NCBI GenBank assembly: GCA_031082145.1
Contig: JAVHLP010000003.1
Coordinates: 123,559 to 187,558, forward strand
DNA from: a bacterium
GTDB lineage: Bacteria > Bacillota > Sulfobacillia > UBA995
Reading direction: 5' to 3'
DNA length: 64,000 bases
In this document: positions 53,041 through 62,238 of the stretch, one piece after another
Layout: each line of letters opens with the position of its first letter
How positions within the stretch are numbered: position 1 is the stretch's first letter
The notes under the pieces: generated by a model
The model's database searches: none
Seen by the model: only the letters and a program-made list of their open reading frames with translations
What the model was told of the DNA's origin: nothing
Translations under genes and position numbers: made by a program

Positions 53041-54804
53041 TTAGAACACGCCCTTCACCTTACCCGTGTCCACGTCGACGTCGATGCGGCGGTAAGCCGG
53101 ATCGGACGAGGTCCCCGGCATCAGGCTGATGGCGCCGGCCACCGGCACCACGAAACCGGCTCCCTTGTAGGTGAGGATGTCGCGCACCGACAGCCGCCAC
53201 CCCTTGGGGACGCCCTTGCGGGCGGGGTTGTCGGAGAGGCTGAGGTGGGTCTTGACCATGCAGGTACCCAACTGCTCGAACTCGGGATCGCTCTCCATCC
53301 GCTTGGCCTTCTCCAGAGCCTCGGGGGAGTAGTCCACCCCGTCGGCGCCGTAGACCCGGGTCGCGATCAGGTTGATCCGCTCCCGGAGCGGCGTCTGCAA
53401 CTCGTAGAGGTACCGGAAGTCGTTGGGCTCGTTGGCCGCCTCGATCACCGCATCGGCCAGCTCCAGGGCGCCGTCGCCGCCCTCCAGCCAGTGCTTCGAG
53501 AGGGCGGCCCGCGCCCCGGCCGCCTCGGCGGCCCGGCGGACGGCCTTGATCTCCTTGTCGGTGTCGGTGTGGAAGTGGTTGATGCAGACCACCGGGTTGA
53601 CGCCCGACTGCTTGATGATGTTGATGCAGTGAATCAGGTTCTCGCACCCCTTTTCCACCCACTCCACGTGCTCCTCGGAGTAGGCACGATCCAGGGGCTT
53701 GCCGGGCACGGGCATGGGGGCTCCCCCGTGCGCCTTGAGGGCCCGGACGGTGGCCACCAGCACCGCGGCGTGGGGCTTGAGGCCCGACATGCGGCACTTC
53801 AGGTTCCAGAACTTCTCAAAGCCGATGTCGGCGGCGAAGCCGGACTCGGTGAGCACGTACTCGCCGAGCTTGAGGGCGACCCGGTCGGCGATGATGGAGG
53901 ACTGCCCGATGGCGATGTTGGCGAACGGGCCGGCGTGCACGAACACCGGCTGGCCTTCGAGGGTCTGCAGCAGGTTGGGGTTGAGGGCCTCGACCATCCA
54001 GGCCGTCATGGCCCCGTCCACCTCCAAGTCGCGGGTGGTGACGGGGTTGCCCTGGCGGTCGTAGGCGACCACGATCCGGCCCATGCGCTCGCGGAAGTCC
54101 CTCAAGTCCTTCGCCACGGCCAGGATGGCCATGACCTCCGAGGAAACGGCGATGGCGAAGCCGGACTCCATCATGAAACCGTCCATCTTCCCGCCCAGGC
54201 CGATGACGATATCGCGGAGTGCCTGGGCGCAGAAGTCGATGATCCACTTCATCTCCACGTTGCGGGGATCGATGTTCAGCCGCCGGAGATCCCGCGAGGC
54301 GAGGAACTTGTCACCGTAGTTGGCTTCGTGCTGCAGGCGGGAGGTCAGGGCCACCATGGCCAGGTTGTGGGCGTTCATGATGGCGTTGATGTCGCCCGTC
54401 AGCCCCAGGGAAAAAGGGGTCAGGGGAATGCACTGGGACAGCCCGCCTCCCGCGGCCGATCCCTTGACGTTCATGGTCGGCCCGCCGGAGGGCTGCCTGA
54501 TGGTGGCAATGACGCGTTTCCCCCGCTTCCCCATGCCCTGGGTGAGGCCCATGGTGGAGGTGGACTTGCCTTCGCCCAGGGGTGTCGGGGTAATCGCGGT
54601 CACGTCAATGTACTTGCCGTCGGGCCGGCCGGCCAGGCGCTCCAGGACGGCCTTGAAGTCGACCTTGGCGATGTGGTGGCCGTGGGGGAGCAGTTCGCGG
54701 TTCTCCAGCCCCAGTTCGTCCGCCAACTGGTAGACGGTCTTCATGCTCGCTTCCGCCGCCTCGGCGATCTGCCAGTCGGGGTGCTTGGTCGGATCCAGTG
54801 GCAT
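53041..54804 (-). CDS. fhs: Formate--tetrahydrofolate ligase
   Basis: A 587-residue enzyme making 10-formyl-THF from formate, THF and ATP. The P-loop-like [20 protein letters not shown] is diagnostic. [40 protein letters not shown] and [14 protein letters not shown] also match. It is slightly longer than the usual about 556 residues, with an extended N-terminus. ATG 54804 has GGGAGG 7 nt upstream. It supplies one-carbon units and, in acetogens, the Wood-Ljungdahl methyl branch; no other such gene is present here. 54805-55002 contains a CCCGGC-CATC-GCCGGG hairpin and no gene. Confidence 0.97.
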   Translation of the reverse strand: MPLDPTKHPDWQIAEAAEASMKTVYQLADELGLENRELLPHGHHIAKVDFKAVLERLAGRPDGKYIDVTAITPTPLGEGKSTSTMGLTQGMGKRGKRVIATIRQPSGGPTMNVKGSAAGGGLSQCIPLTPFSLGLTGDINAIMNAHNLAMVALTSRLQHEANYGDKFLASRDLRRLNIDPRNVEMKWIIDFCAQALRDIVIGLGGKMDGFMMESGFAIAVSSEVMAILAVAKDLRDFRERMGRIVVAYDRQGNPVTTRDLEVDGAMTAWMVEALNPNLLQTLEGQPVFVHAGPFANIAIGQSSIIADRVALKLGEYVLTESGFAADIGFEKFWNLKCRMSGLKPHAAVLVATVRALKAHGGAPMPVPGKPLDRAYSEEHVEWVEKGCENLIHCINIIKQSGVNPVVCINHFHTDTDKEIKAVRRAAEAAGARAALSKHWLEGGDGALELADAVIEAANEPNDFRYLYELQTPLRERINLIATRVYGADGVDYSPEALEKAKRMESDPEFEQLGTCMVKTHLSLSDNPARKGVPKGWRLSVRDILTYKGAGFVVPVAGAISLMPGTSSDPAYRRIDVDVDTGKVKGVF

Positions 54805-55002
54805 GCGCGGTCCTCCCTCTGATTTCTACTCAGCTTGCCCGCCGAAACCCGGCCATCGCCGGGCCTCCGGTCCTGCTGCAAGGGCAGATTTCTACGCCCT
54901 CCAGCCATGTCCTGCCGGCAGGCCGGCCCTACGGTCCGGAGAAACTCGCGCCCCCGGTCGTCCGTCTTAGGGACGGGTAGGGCTCGGGATCGGAGATGAG
55001 AC

Positions 55003-56207
55003 ATGCGCCGGCTGGCGATCATCCTTCTGGCGCTCCTGGCGGCGAGCGGGGGTTGCCGGTCCCGGGTCGCCGTCGACCGAGAGGCCGAACCGCCGCCGGA
55101 GTTCGCTTTCGCCCTGACCCCGGCCGCCCTCGACCTCCATCCCGTCGAGCAGCAGCCGAACCGTCTGGTGATTCACCTGTTCCTGCCCGATGGAGCAAAG
55201 GTGAGTACGGTCGAGCCACAGGGGGACGAACTCCTGGTCCGGTTGGAGCACGCCGGTCCCGTCAGTTCGTACCAGCCGACGCCTGTCATCGCCCTCTGGA
55301 TGGGAGCTGAACCACAGCAGTACGTCCTCCGGTGCGACTTCCCGGCCGGCACCGAGCTTCCCACGCAGGTACGCTTCACCGATCTTGCAGGGAACTTCCT
55401 TGAGCAGCGGCTGGACTTTGAGAGTGCACTGGCCGTGGCCAGGGAGGAGATCGGCCCCTGCTTCCGTCGGGGTGACTTCTCGGCTTTCACCCTCGAACCG
55501 GGGTGCCGTCCGGCCTGGCGATTCGACCTCTGCGGGCAAGTCCTCAACGCGCGGGGGGATGCTCTGGTGGCCGGGTCGGTCGTCGTGGATGCCATGACGG
55601 GCGACATCCTGGAACACCCCCGCTCGGAGCGTTACCCCACCCGAACCTGGCTGAGGGAGACCGGCCGGCTCTGGCCGGCCGGTCTACTGCCCGACGGCAG
55701 GCTGTTGCTGGAGGTTCTCGCTAGCGGTCTCCGGCTGGCCCTCTCCGCTGAGGGGGATCTGGAGCAACTCCCCGGCTCACCTCGACCCGAGTTCCCGACC
55801 CAGCCCGGAGGACCCATCGGCTGGGAGCTCAGCCACGACTACACCTGGGCGGAGTCGGAGGGAGCAGGGCTTCTCCTGACCTTGACCGGGCCCGATGGCG
55901 CGGTTGTCGACCTGGCCCAGAGGCTCCTCGCCATCGACGACTATCTGGGTGGCTACTCCCTGTCCGGGCAGCAATGGACTCCCCCGGCGGGCATCCCGAG
56001 ACCCTGTTCTTCTCTCTCGACCCTGTGTTCGCGTCCTACACTGAGGGGTGGCACCGCCGGCTCTTCCGCTACGACCTGGCCGCCGGAACGCTGGATGAAC
56101 TCTTCCGCTTGCCCGACGGGGCGGAGTTCTACGTCTTCGGCGATAACCGAGTGGTGGCCTTCCCGCTGAGTGACGGCATCATCCTCAAGGACGTTCCGGG
56201 GCCGTGA
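55003..56207 (+). pseudogene. Lipoprotein of unknown function, frameshifted near its 3' end
   Basis: A lipoprotein (RRLAIILLALLAASGGCRSR, lipobox SGGC) with a long unrecognised beta-rich body. The frame runs to GYSLSGQQWTPP and then degrades. One base over, the sequence continues sensibly: GHPETLFFSLDPVFASYTEG, RLFRYDLAAGTLDELFRLPD and VVAFPLSDGIILKDVPGP, stopping at 56207. One extra C in the run 55981-55985 would give an intact 401-residue protein. It precedes an ABC exporter and may be part of it. ATG 55003 has GGAGATGAG upstream. Confidence 0.7.
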
Positions 56208-56258
56208 GAGGCAGCGAGCTACCCCCGGGGAGCGGTTCCCCGAACTGGGAGGGACTGC

Positions 56259-57209
56259 ATGTCCAAGCTGGCCTGTGAGATCAGGAGTCTGACCAAGATC
56301 TACCGCGGAGCCACGAGCCCGGCCAATCGAGAGATAGACCTGGATGTCCCTGCCGGCGTAATCTACGGCGTACTGGGCCCCAACGGTGCCGGCAAGACGA
56401 CCTTGGTCCGGCAACTGGCGGGGCTCCTCGAGCCCACCTCCGGTTCCATCCATCTCCTCGGCGTGGACGTGAGAGCCGAGCCCGGGCGGGTTCCGTTGTT
56501 GCTGGGCTACTTCGGCCAGCGGCTCTTGGCACTGAACGCCCATCGGTTCGAGGAGGTCCTCCGGATCACGGGACTCTTGCGCGGCCAGTCGGTGGCGCAG
56601 GCCAGGCGTCAGGCCGGGCTCCTCATGGAGTACTTCGGGGTCACCGAGTTGGCGCGAAACCTGCTGGGCCGGATGAGCGGGGGAGAGCGCCGGCTGGCCG
56701 GCCTTCTGGCCACTTTTATGGGCGACCGCAGGGTGCTGATCTTGGACGAGCCGACCAATGACCTCGATCCCCTCCGGCGGCAACAGCTCTGGAGCTATCT
56801 CCACGAGCGCAACTCTCGTACCGGCACCACCATTATCGTGGTCAGCCACAACCTGCTGGAGGTGGAGCTCGTTGCCCACCAGGCTGTCCTCATCGACCGG
56901 GGTGTGGTGGCCGCCTGTGGGACGATCGGCGATCTGAAGCGGTCGGTAGCCGGCTGGGTTCGGATCGAGCTGAGACTGAAGCAGGAACAGGCTGAGGACC
57001 GAGAGCTCATTGCCGGGCTTCCCAACGCGCGCCTGGCCAGGCCTGGACTCTGGGTGATCCCGGCTGCCCCGGCCGCCGCCCCCGATCTCCTGGGGATGGT
57101 CCTGAACCGGCTTAGCCCCGGGGCCCTGGACGACTTCCGCCTGGTTACGCCGAGCCTGGATGATGTCTACCTGCATTTCACCGGAAGGGAGGTGGGCCAG
57201 CATGTTTGA
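56259..57209 (+). CDS. ABC transporter ATP-binding protein (ABC-2 type)
   Basis: A 316-residue ATPase. Walker A is GPNGAGKTTLVRQLAGLLEP. The signature is LGRMSGGERRLAGLLATFMG and Walker B VLILDEPTNDLDPLRR. A 70-residue C-terminal extension follows, as in DrrA/CcmA-like exporters. ATG 56259 is preceded by GGGAGG. The 3' end overlaps the permease gene by 8 nt. Likely drives export or membrane-component transport; substrate unknown. Confidence 0.92.
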   Translation: MSKLACEIRSLTKIYRGATSPANREIDLDVPAGVIYGVLGPNGAGKTTLVRQLAGLLEPTSGSIHLLGVDVRAEPGRVPLLLGYFGQRLLALNAHRFEEVLRITGLLRGQSVAQARRQAGLLMEYFGVTELARNLLGRMSGGERRLAGLLATFMGDRRVLILDEPTNDLDPLRRQQLWSYLHERNSRTGTTIIVVSHNLLEVELVAHQAVLIDRGVVAACGTIGDLKRSVAGWVRIELRLKQEQAEDRELIAGLPNARLARPGLWVIPAAPAAAPDLLGMVLNRLSPGALDDFRLVTPSLDDVYLHFTGREVGQHV

Positions 57210-57963
57210 CTCCGACACCCCGGGCCGCTGCCAGGCCTCGGCAACCTCGGTATTCGGGCTGGTACTGATCAGCGAGTTGTTCCGCATCCGGCTGGAGTGG
57301 TTCTGGTACCTGGTGCAGAGGTCGTTCGTGCCGCTGGCCTCGCTCGCCTTCCTCTACTACCTCTGGGACGATCCCCGGTCGGCCCAGTTCGCGGTGACCG
57401 GCTCCCTCGTCAACACCATGACCACCAGTGCCATGCTCTCCTTGGGGCAGTATCTCGGCCACATGAAGGACAACAACGCCTTTGAGCACTACGCTGCCTT
57501 GCCTGTCTCCCGGACTACCTTCGTGGCGGCGCTGGCCACCCGGGGGGTGTTGCTCACCCTGCCCTCGCTCCTTACGGTGGCCCTCATCGGCCGTTGGGCC
57601 CTTGACATCCCGCTAACCCCCATCGGACTGGTGTCGCTGCTCCTCGGGGCTTATGCCATGTCCGGACTGGGAGCCTTCATGGGCTTTTGGAGCAAGGACG
57701 CCCAGACGGCGAGCCTGTCCACCCAGGTGCTGGCTACCGTGATCATCTACCTCTCTCCGGTGTACATCCCCCTCGAACAGCTGCCGGCCCTCTTCCGGTG
57801 GACCTCTGTGCTCATACCGACCACCTACGCTGCCAGCGCCCTCCGGCTCTCGACGGCGGGGGCTGGCTTGACCGCCCTGTGGCCCGACCTGCTCGCGCTC
57901 CTGGGCTTCGCCATGGTCTCGCTCTTCCTGGTGCCCCTCCGGCTGCCCTGGCGCCAGGCCTAG
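57202..57963 (+). CDS. ABC-2 type transporter permease
   Basis: A 253-residue permease with about six helices (FVPLASLAFLYYLWDD; LLTLPSLLTVALIGRWALDI; LVSLLLGAYAMSGLGAFMGF; TQVLATVIIYLSPVYIPLEQ). The region SPVYIPLEQLPALFRWTSVL then IPTTYAASALR is the ABC-2 signature. ATG 57202 has GGGAGGTG 8 nt upstream. It pairs with the overlapping ATPase gene. Confidence 0.9.
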   Translation: MFDSDTPGRCQASATSVFGLVLISELFRIRLEWFWYLVQRSFVPLASLAFLYYLWDDPRSAQFAVTGSLVNTMTTSAMLSLGQYLGHMKDNNAFEHYAALPVSRTTFVAALATRGVLLTLPSLLTVALIGRWALDIPLTPIGLVSLLLGAYAMSGLGAFMGFWSKDAQTASLSTQVLATVIIYLSPVYIPLEQLPALFRWTSVLIPTTYAASALRLSTAGAGLTALWPDLLALLGFAMVSLFLVPLRLPWRQA

Positions 57964-57966
57964 GCA

Positions 57967-57996
57967 TTGACAGCCCATCCTGCCTTCTGCTAGCAT
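57967..57996 (+). promoter_or_regulatory. Promoter of the proS T-box leader
   Basis: Perfect TTGACA (57967-57972), 18-bp spacer, TAGCAT (57991-57996). Transcription would begin near 58003 and enter the T-box. Confidence 0.75.
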
Positions 57997-58019
57997 GGGA
58001 GGCGCAACCGAGCATCTCG

Positions 58020-58254
58020 GGGCGATGAGAGGGCCCGGACCCGGTGCCGTCCCCCCCAGGGAGCCGGTCCTGGACTGCGAGACCGGCGGGGAAGCGGGGT
58101 CCGTCCCACCCTCGAGCCGGCGGCGAGGAGCCGCCCGGTGGTCCCGCCGTTACCGGGAGGCAGACGATCCGGTCTGCGCGAGCGGGCAGATCCCCGGGGT
58201 CTGCCAAGGAAGGTGGTACCGCGAGCCTCTCGTCCTTCCGGCGAGGGGCTTTCC
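58020..58254 (+). ncRNA. T-box riboswitch controlling proS
   Basis: The T-box core AAGGTGGTACCGCG lies at 58209-58222, matching the universal consensus; its TGGT pairs with an ACCA tRNA end. Stem I landmarks are GATGAGAG near 58024 and the apical AGGGAGCCGG (58058-58067) with TGCGA downstream. Two hairpins (GCAGAC...GTCTGC; GGCAGA...TCTGCC) precede the antiterminator. Proline codons occur where the specifier should be; CCC at 58105-58107, followed by A, is my best candidate. Uncharged tRNA-Pro should stabilise antitermination and induce proS. Confidence 0.92.
58224..58254 (+). terminator. T-box terminator hairpin
   Basis: AGCCTCTCGTCC and GGCGAGGGGCTT pair around TTCC, followed by TTTCC. It competes with the antiterminator that contains the T-box sequence. 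Confidence 0.8.
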
Positions 58255-58285
58255 TGTTGGAGACTCAGGCGATGGGGTGAGGCGG

Positions 58286-59755
58286 GTGGACAAGGAGTAC
58301 GTGCGGGAGATAACGTCCCGGGCCGAGGATTACTCCCAGTGGTATGTCGACGTGGCGACCAAGGCCCAGCTCATGGATTACGCCCCGATCAAGGGATGCA
58401 TGGTGTTCCGCCCCTACGGGTACGGCATCTGGGAGCGGATACAGGGAGCACTCGATCCCCGCTTCAAGGCCACCGGCCACCAGAACGCGTACTTCCCCCT
58501 CTTCATCCCCGAGAGCTTTCTCCAGCGGGAGGCCGAGCATTTCGAGGGCTTCGTGCCCGAGGTAGCCTGGGTCACCCGCGGCGGCGGCGAGGACCTGGCC
58601 GAGCGGCTGGCCATCCGGCCCACCTCGGAAGCCATGATCTGCCACATGTACTCGCGCTGGATCCAGTCCTGGCGCGACCTGCCCATGCTCTTGAACCAGT
58701 GGTGCAACGTCGTCCGCTGGGAGAAGGCCACCCGGCCGTTCCTCCGGACGACCGAGTTCCTCTGGCAGGAGGGGCACACCTGCCATGCCAGCGAGGAGGA
58801 AGCCGAGGAGGAGGCCTTGCGGATGCTCGGCGTTTACGCCGACTGCCTGCAGGAGGACCTGGCCCTGGCCGTCATCCCCGGCCTCAAGACGGAGGCCGAG
58901 AAGTTCGCCGGGGCGCTTCGCACCTACACCGTCGAGGCCCTCATGTCCGACGGCAAGGCCCTTCAGGCCGGCACCTCCCACAACCTCGGCCAGTTCTTCG
59001 CCCGGGTCTTCGACATCCTGTACCTTGACCGGGACGGCCAGCAGAAGCACGTCTGGCAGACTTCCTGGGGGGTCAGCACCCGCCTCATCGGCGCCCTGAT
59101 CATGGTCCACGGCGACGACCGGGGCCTGGTGCTGCCGCCCCGGGTTGCGCCCCTGCAGGCGGTCATCGTCCCCATCGCCCCCCAGCGCCAGCGGGAGGAG
59201 ATCCTGGCCGCCGCCCGCGAGCTGAGAGACACCCTCTCGGGGTCGTACCGGGTTCAACTGGACGACCGCGAGGAGCATAGCCCGGGCTGGAAGTTCAACG
59301 AGTGGGAGATGCGGGGTGTGCCCGTGCGCATCGAACTGGGCCCCCGCGACCTGGCGGCCGGCCGGGTCATCCTGGTGCGGCGGGACAACGGCGAGCGCGA
59401 GGAGGCCTCCAACCGCGGCCTGCCGGGGCGGCTGGGCGAGGTCCTCGATGCCGTGCAGGACTCCCTCTACCGCCGGGCCTGGGCTTTCACCGAGAAGAGC
59501 ACCCGGGTGGTGCGGGACATGGCGGCCTTCCAGGCTACGCTGGAGCAGGACCGCGGCCTGATCGTGGCCGGCTGGTGCGGCGACGCGGGCTGCGAGGCGC
59601 GGATCAAGGGGGACACCGCGGCCACCATCCGCTGCCTGCCCCTGGACGGGGTGGTCACTCCCGTCTCCTCCGCCCTGGGGGAGGCCAAGGGGCTGCCCTG
59701 CGTGCACTGTGGCGGCCGGTCCGGCCGGCCGGTGGTGTTCGCCCGATCCTACTAA
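58286..59755 (+). CDS. proS: Prolyl-tRNA synthetase, archaeal/eukaryote-like type
   Basis: A 489-residue class II synthetase without the bacterial editing insertion. Motifs: IKGCMVFRPYGYGIWERIQG; HQNAYFPLFIPESFLQREAE; LAIRPTSEAMICHMYSRWIQ; TRPFLRTTEFLWQEGHTCHA; GKALQAGTSHNLGQFFARVF; TSWGVSTRLIGALIMVHGDD. The C-terminal domain ends with a GLPCVHCGGRSGRPVVFARS segment like ProS type 3, which carries a zinc-binding tail. GTG 58286 follows GGGGTGA. Control is by the T-box upstream. In Bacillus subtilis proS follows rseP; here it is displaced. Confidence 0.96.
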   Translation: MDKEYVREITSRAEDYSQWYVDVATKAQLMDYAPIKGCMVFRPYGYGIWERIQGALDPRFKATGHQNAYFPLFIPESFLQREAEHFEGFVPEVAWVTRGGGEDLAERLAIRPTSEAMICHMYSRWIQSWRDLPMLLNQWCNVVRWEKATRPFLRTTEFLWQEGHTCHASEEEAEEEALRMLGVYADCLQEDLALAVIPGLKTEAEKFAGALRTYTVEALMSDGKALQAGTSHNLGQFFARVFDILYLDRDGQQKHVWQTSWGVSTRLIGALIMVHGDDRGLVLPPRVAPLQAVIVPIAPQRQREEILAAARELRDTLSGSYRVQLDDREEHSPGWKFNEWEMRGVPVRIELGPRDLAAGRVILVRRDNGEREEASNRGLPGRLGEVLDAVQDSLYRRAWAFTEKSTRVVRDMAAFQATLEQDRGLIVAGWCGDAGCEARIKGDTAATIRCLPLDGVVTPVSSALGEAKGLPCVHCGGRSGRPVVFARSY

Positions 59756-59840
59756 CGCTGACGGTGGAGGAAAGCAGCAACCGGCGGGGGAATACTTGTA
59801 GGATGCCAGGTCCTGGCGATGCGACTGCGGGGAGGAAGCA

Positions 59841-60467
59841 ATGCTGGTCACCGTGGTGATACCTGCCTACAACGAGGAGAAGACCGTGGGCAGCGTCATA
59901 CGGGCGGTCAGGGCTTCCACCCTGGTCGCCGAGGTCATAGTCGTCAACGACGGGTCGGCGGACGGCACCGCCCGGGTCGCCCGCCGGGCCGGCGGTCAGG
60001 TAATCGACTTGGCCGAGAACAGCGGCAAGGGGGCCGCCATCCAGGCGGGCGTGGAGGCCGGCCGGGGAGACGTGTTTCTGTTCCTGGACGCCGATCTTAT
60101 TGGGCTCCGCCCCGAGCACATAAAGTGCCTTCTGGAGCCCGTTCTCCGGGGTAAGAGCGATATGACGGTGGGCGTCTTCGGGGGCGGGCGGGCGGCCACC
60201 GATCTCGCCCAGGCCATCGCGCCCGGCCTGTCGGGCCAGCGGGCGGTGCGGCGCTCCCTGGCCGTCAAGGCCGCCGGCCTGGACATGGCCGGCTACGGGG
60301 CGGAGGTCGCCCTGAACCGGGCCGCCAAGGCGATGCGGGCCCGGACAACCAGAGTGTTACTGCCCGACCTGACCCACGTCATGAAGGAAGAGAAGATGGG
60401 TTTCGCCAGGGGCTTCATGGCCCGACTCAAGATGTACTGGGAGATCGTCAAGGCCGCTCAGAGGTGA
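59841..60467 (+). CDS. Family 2 glycosyltransferase
   Basis: A 208-residue GT-A glycosyltransferase. VTVVIPAYNEEKTVGSVIRA opens the fold. EVIVVNDGSADGTARVARRA and NSGKGAAIQAGVEAGRGDVF follow, and LFLDADLIGLRPEHI contains the DxD metal site. The short C-terminus resembles glucosyl-3-phosphoglycerate synthase-like or dolichyl-phosphate-sugar-like enzymes. Acceptor unknown. ATG 59841 has GGGGAGGAAG upstream. No membrane helices. The MgtC-like gene is 10 nt downstream. Confidence 0.88.
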   Translation: MLVTVVIPAYNEEKTVGSVIRAVRASTLVAEVIVVNDGSADGTARVARRAGGQVIDLAENSGKGAAIQAGVEAGRGDVFLFLDADLIGLRPEHIKCLLEPVLRGKSDMTVGVFGGGRAATDLAQAIAPGLSGQRAVRRSLAVKAAGLDMAGYGAEVALNRAAKAMRARTTRVLLPDLTHVMKEEKMGFARGFMARLKMYWEIVKAAQR

Positions 60468-60477
60468 GATTGGCCGC

Positions 60478-61137
60478 ATGGACTTCCTTCACACCTTCCT
60501 CAAGCTCTCGCTAGCGGTTCTGTTCGGCGGGTTGGTGGGCCTGGAGCGCGAGGCCCGCGGCCGTCACGCCGGGCTCCGCACCTTCATCCTGGTCTGCCTG
60601 GGGGCCACCCTCATGATGATGGTCTCCCAGGCCATACCGACCCTGGACGGCCGGCCGGCCGACCCCGGGCGGATCGCGGCCCAGGTGGTCACCGGCATCG
60701 GCTTCCTCGGGGCGGGTACCATCCTCCGCGAAGGCCCGACCATCCGGGGGCTCACCACCGCCGCCGGGCTCTGGGTGGTGGCCGGCATTGGCCTGGCCAC
60801 GGGGGCGGGCATGTACGCCGAAGCGGCGGCGGTGACCACCATAGTGCTCATCACCCTGGTGGTGCTGTCCCGGCTGGAACGGGCCGTCCTGTGGGGGAGG
60901 GACCACGTGCCGCTCGGTCTCACCATCCTGGATCAGCCGGGGGCGATCGGGAAGATCGGCTCCGCCCTGGGAGCGCGGGGTGTCGATATCCGGGACGTGC
61001 AACTGCGTCCCGGCCCCCAGGAGAACCTGCTGGCGGTGGAGATGAAGATCCGGGTGCCGGCGCGGCTGGACCTCGTCGAACTGGCCGGCCTCCTGGCCGG
61101 CGTGGACGTCGTGCGGTCGGTCGACCTCAGCCCCTGA
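60478..61137 (+). CDS. MgtC/SapB-family membrane protein
   Basis: A 219-residue protein. The MgtC motif set is GGLVGLEREARGRHAGLRTF, QVVTGIGFLGAGTILREGPT and IRGLTTAAGLWVVAGIGLAT, with about five helices. A C-terminal ACT-like domain (LTILDQPGAIGKIGSALGAR) follows. MgtC proteins inhibit F1F0-ATPase or aid growth under low magnesium; which applies here is unknown. Confidence 0.92.
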   Translation: MDFLHTFLKLSLAVLFGGLVGLEREARGRHAGLRTFILVCLGATLMMMVSQAIPTLDGRPADPGRIAAQVVTGIGFLGAGTILREGPTIRGLTTAAGLWVVAGIGLATGAGMYAEAAAVTTIVLITLVVLSRLERAVLWGRDHVPLGLTILDQPGAIGKIGSALGARGVDIRDVQLRPGPQENLLAVEMKIRVPARLDLVELAGLLAGVDVVRSVDLSP

Positions 61138-61148
61138 GTTCTGGCCGG

Positions 61149-61520
61149 CTACCGGTCTGCGGCTGCCGGCCGCCCCTTCCCGGCGAAGGCCAGGGCCAGG
61201 AAGAGCAGTCCCGGAACGACGGGCAGCAGATGGACAGGCGAGAACGCGACACCGCCGCCCAGTAGCCATTGGCTCAAGAAGAAGGCAGGCAGACAGCCGA
61301 CGGCGATCAGTCCCCCGGCCATCGGCCGGCGCCACCCCAGCAGAGAACCCGCCAGCATGCCCCAGGGGAGGAAGACCAGCCCCACGATTTCATCCAGTCG
61401 AAGCGGCCTCGCCTCGCGATAGGGATCGGGACCCAGCGCCATCATGAGCCCGACCACGAGGAAGAGGATGCTTGCCGTCCGGGCCGACCACTTGAGCACC
61501 TTCAGGCCTTGCTGGCTCAT
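61149..61520 (-). CDS. Small membrane protein, about 123 aa
   Basis: An unrecognised membrane protein with about four hydrophobic helices (TASILFLVVGLMMALGPD; IVGLVFLPWGMLAGSLLGWR; GGLIAVGCLPAFFLSQWLLG; HLLPVVPGLLFLALAFAGKG). ATG 61520 has GGAGG about 10 nt upstream. Convergent with the MgtC-like gene and divergent from the next operon. Confidence 0.7.
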   Translation of the reverse strand: MSQQGLKVLKWSARTASILFLVVGLMMALGPDPYREARPLRLDEIVGLVFLPWGMLAGSLLGWRRPMAGGLIAVGCLPAFFLSQWLLGGGVAFSPVHLLPVVPGLLFLALAFAGKGRPAAADR

Positions 61521-61605
61521 GACGATCTTGCCTCCTCCCGGAGTTAACAGCCAACTCTTCGGGGTCTGAACGGGCTTCTCCTTCGGGAGTAGTGGCCCCA
61601 TGATC

Positions 61606-61634
61606 TTGACGGGGGTGGCCGGCGAGGGTATACT
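61606..61634 (+). promoter_or_regulatory. Promoter of the membrane-protein/wHTH operon
   Basis: TTGACG (61606-61611), exactly 17 bp, TATACT (61629-61634). The -10 box overlaps the first bases of the palindrome at 61631. Confidence 0.8.
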
Positions 61635-61649
61635 TTGCACAGCAAAGTA
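61631..61649. promoter_or_regulatory. Perfect palindrome, candidate operator
   Basis: TACTTTGCACAGCAAAGTA: 8-bp arms, perfect, 3-bp centre. It covers the -10 box and presumed start site, 17 bp before the first gene. A repressor bound here would block the promoter; the winged-helix protein encoded at the end of the operon is the obvious candidate. Confidence 0.75.
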
Positions 61650-61665
61650 AGCTGGAGGATGTCCC

Positions 61666-62238
61666 ATGGATCGAGGCCAAGATGCTCAGAGCAGGGCTTA
61701 CGCTGCTTTCGAGCGGGGCAAGGGAGGTCTCCTCCATGTCCTGCAGGCTGCTCTCCTGACGCTGATCTACTTGGTGCACGGAGTGCTGGGGTCCGGCCTG
61801 GCAGGCCTCGCGTCGAGCTGGGCCCTCTACTCCCTCTACTTCGCCCTCCGGTGGCCGCTCTGGCTCCGGGTTTACCGGCGGGAAGGCCACCTGGAAGAAA
61901 GGAAGGTGCTCGCCGAGGCCCGGAGCCAGGTCACCGTGATCCTCGTGCTCTATCCCATCCTCACGCTGTCCACCTACCACCTGGCGGGCGTACCCCTGGC
62001 GACTGGTCTGATCTGCGCGGTAGGCTGGGCACTGCTGCTGGTGTTGTTCGGGCGACTTCCCGCCGATGGGCCAATGCTCCTATTCGTGTTCTGGGCCAGC
62101 GGAGTCTGGAGGCGGTTACCTCCCGACCGGTGGTACCTGGCCATGGCGATCTTGGTGGCCGTAGGCTGGTGGCAGCACGCCCTGTTCGTGCGTAGCAGGG
62201 CGGGCGGCGGGGGGTGGGCTCATGTCGGCGAGCGATGA
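61666..62238 (+). CDS. Paralogous membrane protein 1
   Basis: A 190-residue membrane protein of unknown family. It opens SRAYAAFERGKGGLLHVLQA and contains LYFALRWPLWLRVYRREGHL followed by EERKVLAEAR. Then come about four helices (VTVILVLYPILTLSTYHLAG; LICAVGWALLLVLFGRLPAD). ATG 61666 is preceded by GGAGGATG. It overlaps its paralogue by 17 nt. Confidence 0.8.
   Translation: MDRGQDAQSRAYAAFERGKGGLLHVLQAALLTLIYLVHGVLGSGLAGLASSWALYSLYFALRWPLWLRVYRREGHLEERKVLAEARSQVTVILVLYPILTLSTYHLAGVPLATGLICAVGWALLLVLFGRLPADGPMLLFVFWASGVWRRLPPDRWYLAMAILVAVGWWQHALFVRSRAGGGGWAHVGER

Noticed and set aside
53245..54822. 525-codon open frame on the plus strand
   Set aside because: It lies wholly antisense to fhs, which is an unmistakable enzyme on the minus strand.
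54847..54863. CCCGGC-CATC-GCCGGG hairpin upstream of fhs
   Set aside because: No T-run on either strand and a short stem; not a convincing terminator or known riboswitch.
58265..59851. 528-codon minus-strand frame
   Set aside because: It is antisense to proS, with a low-complexity translation. Shadow.
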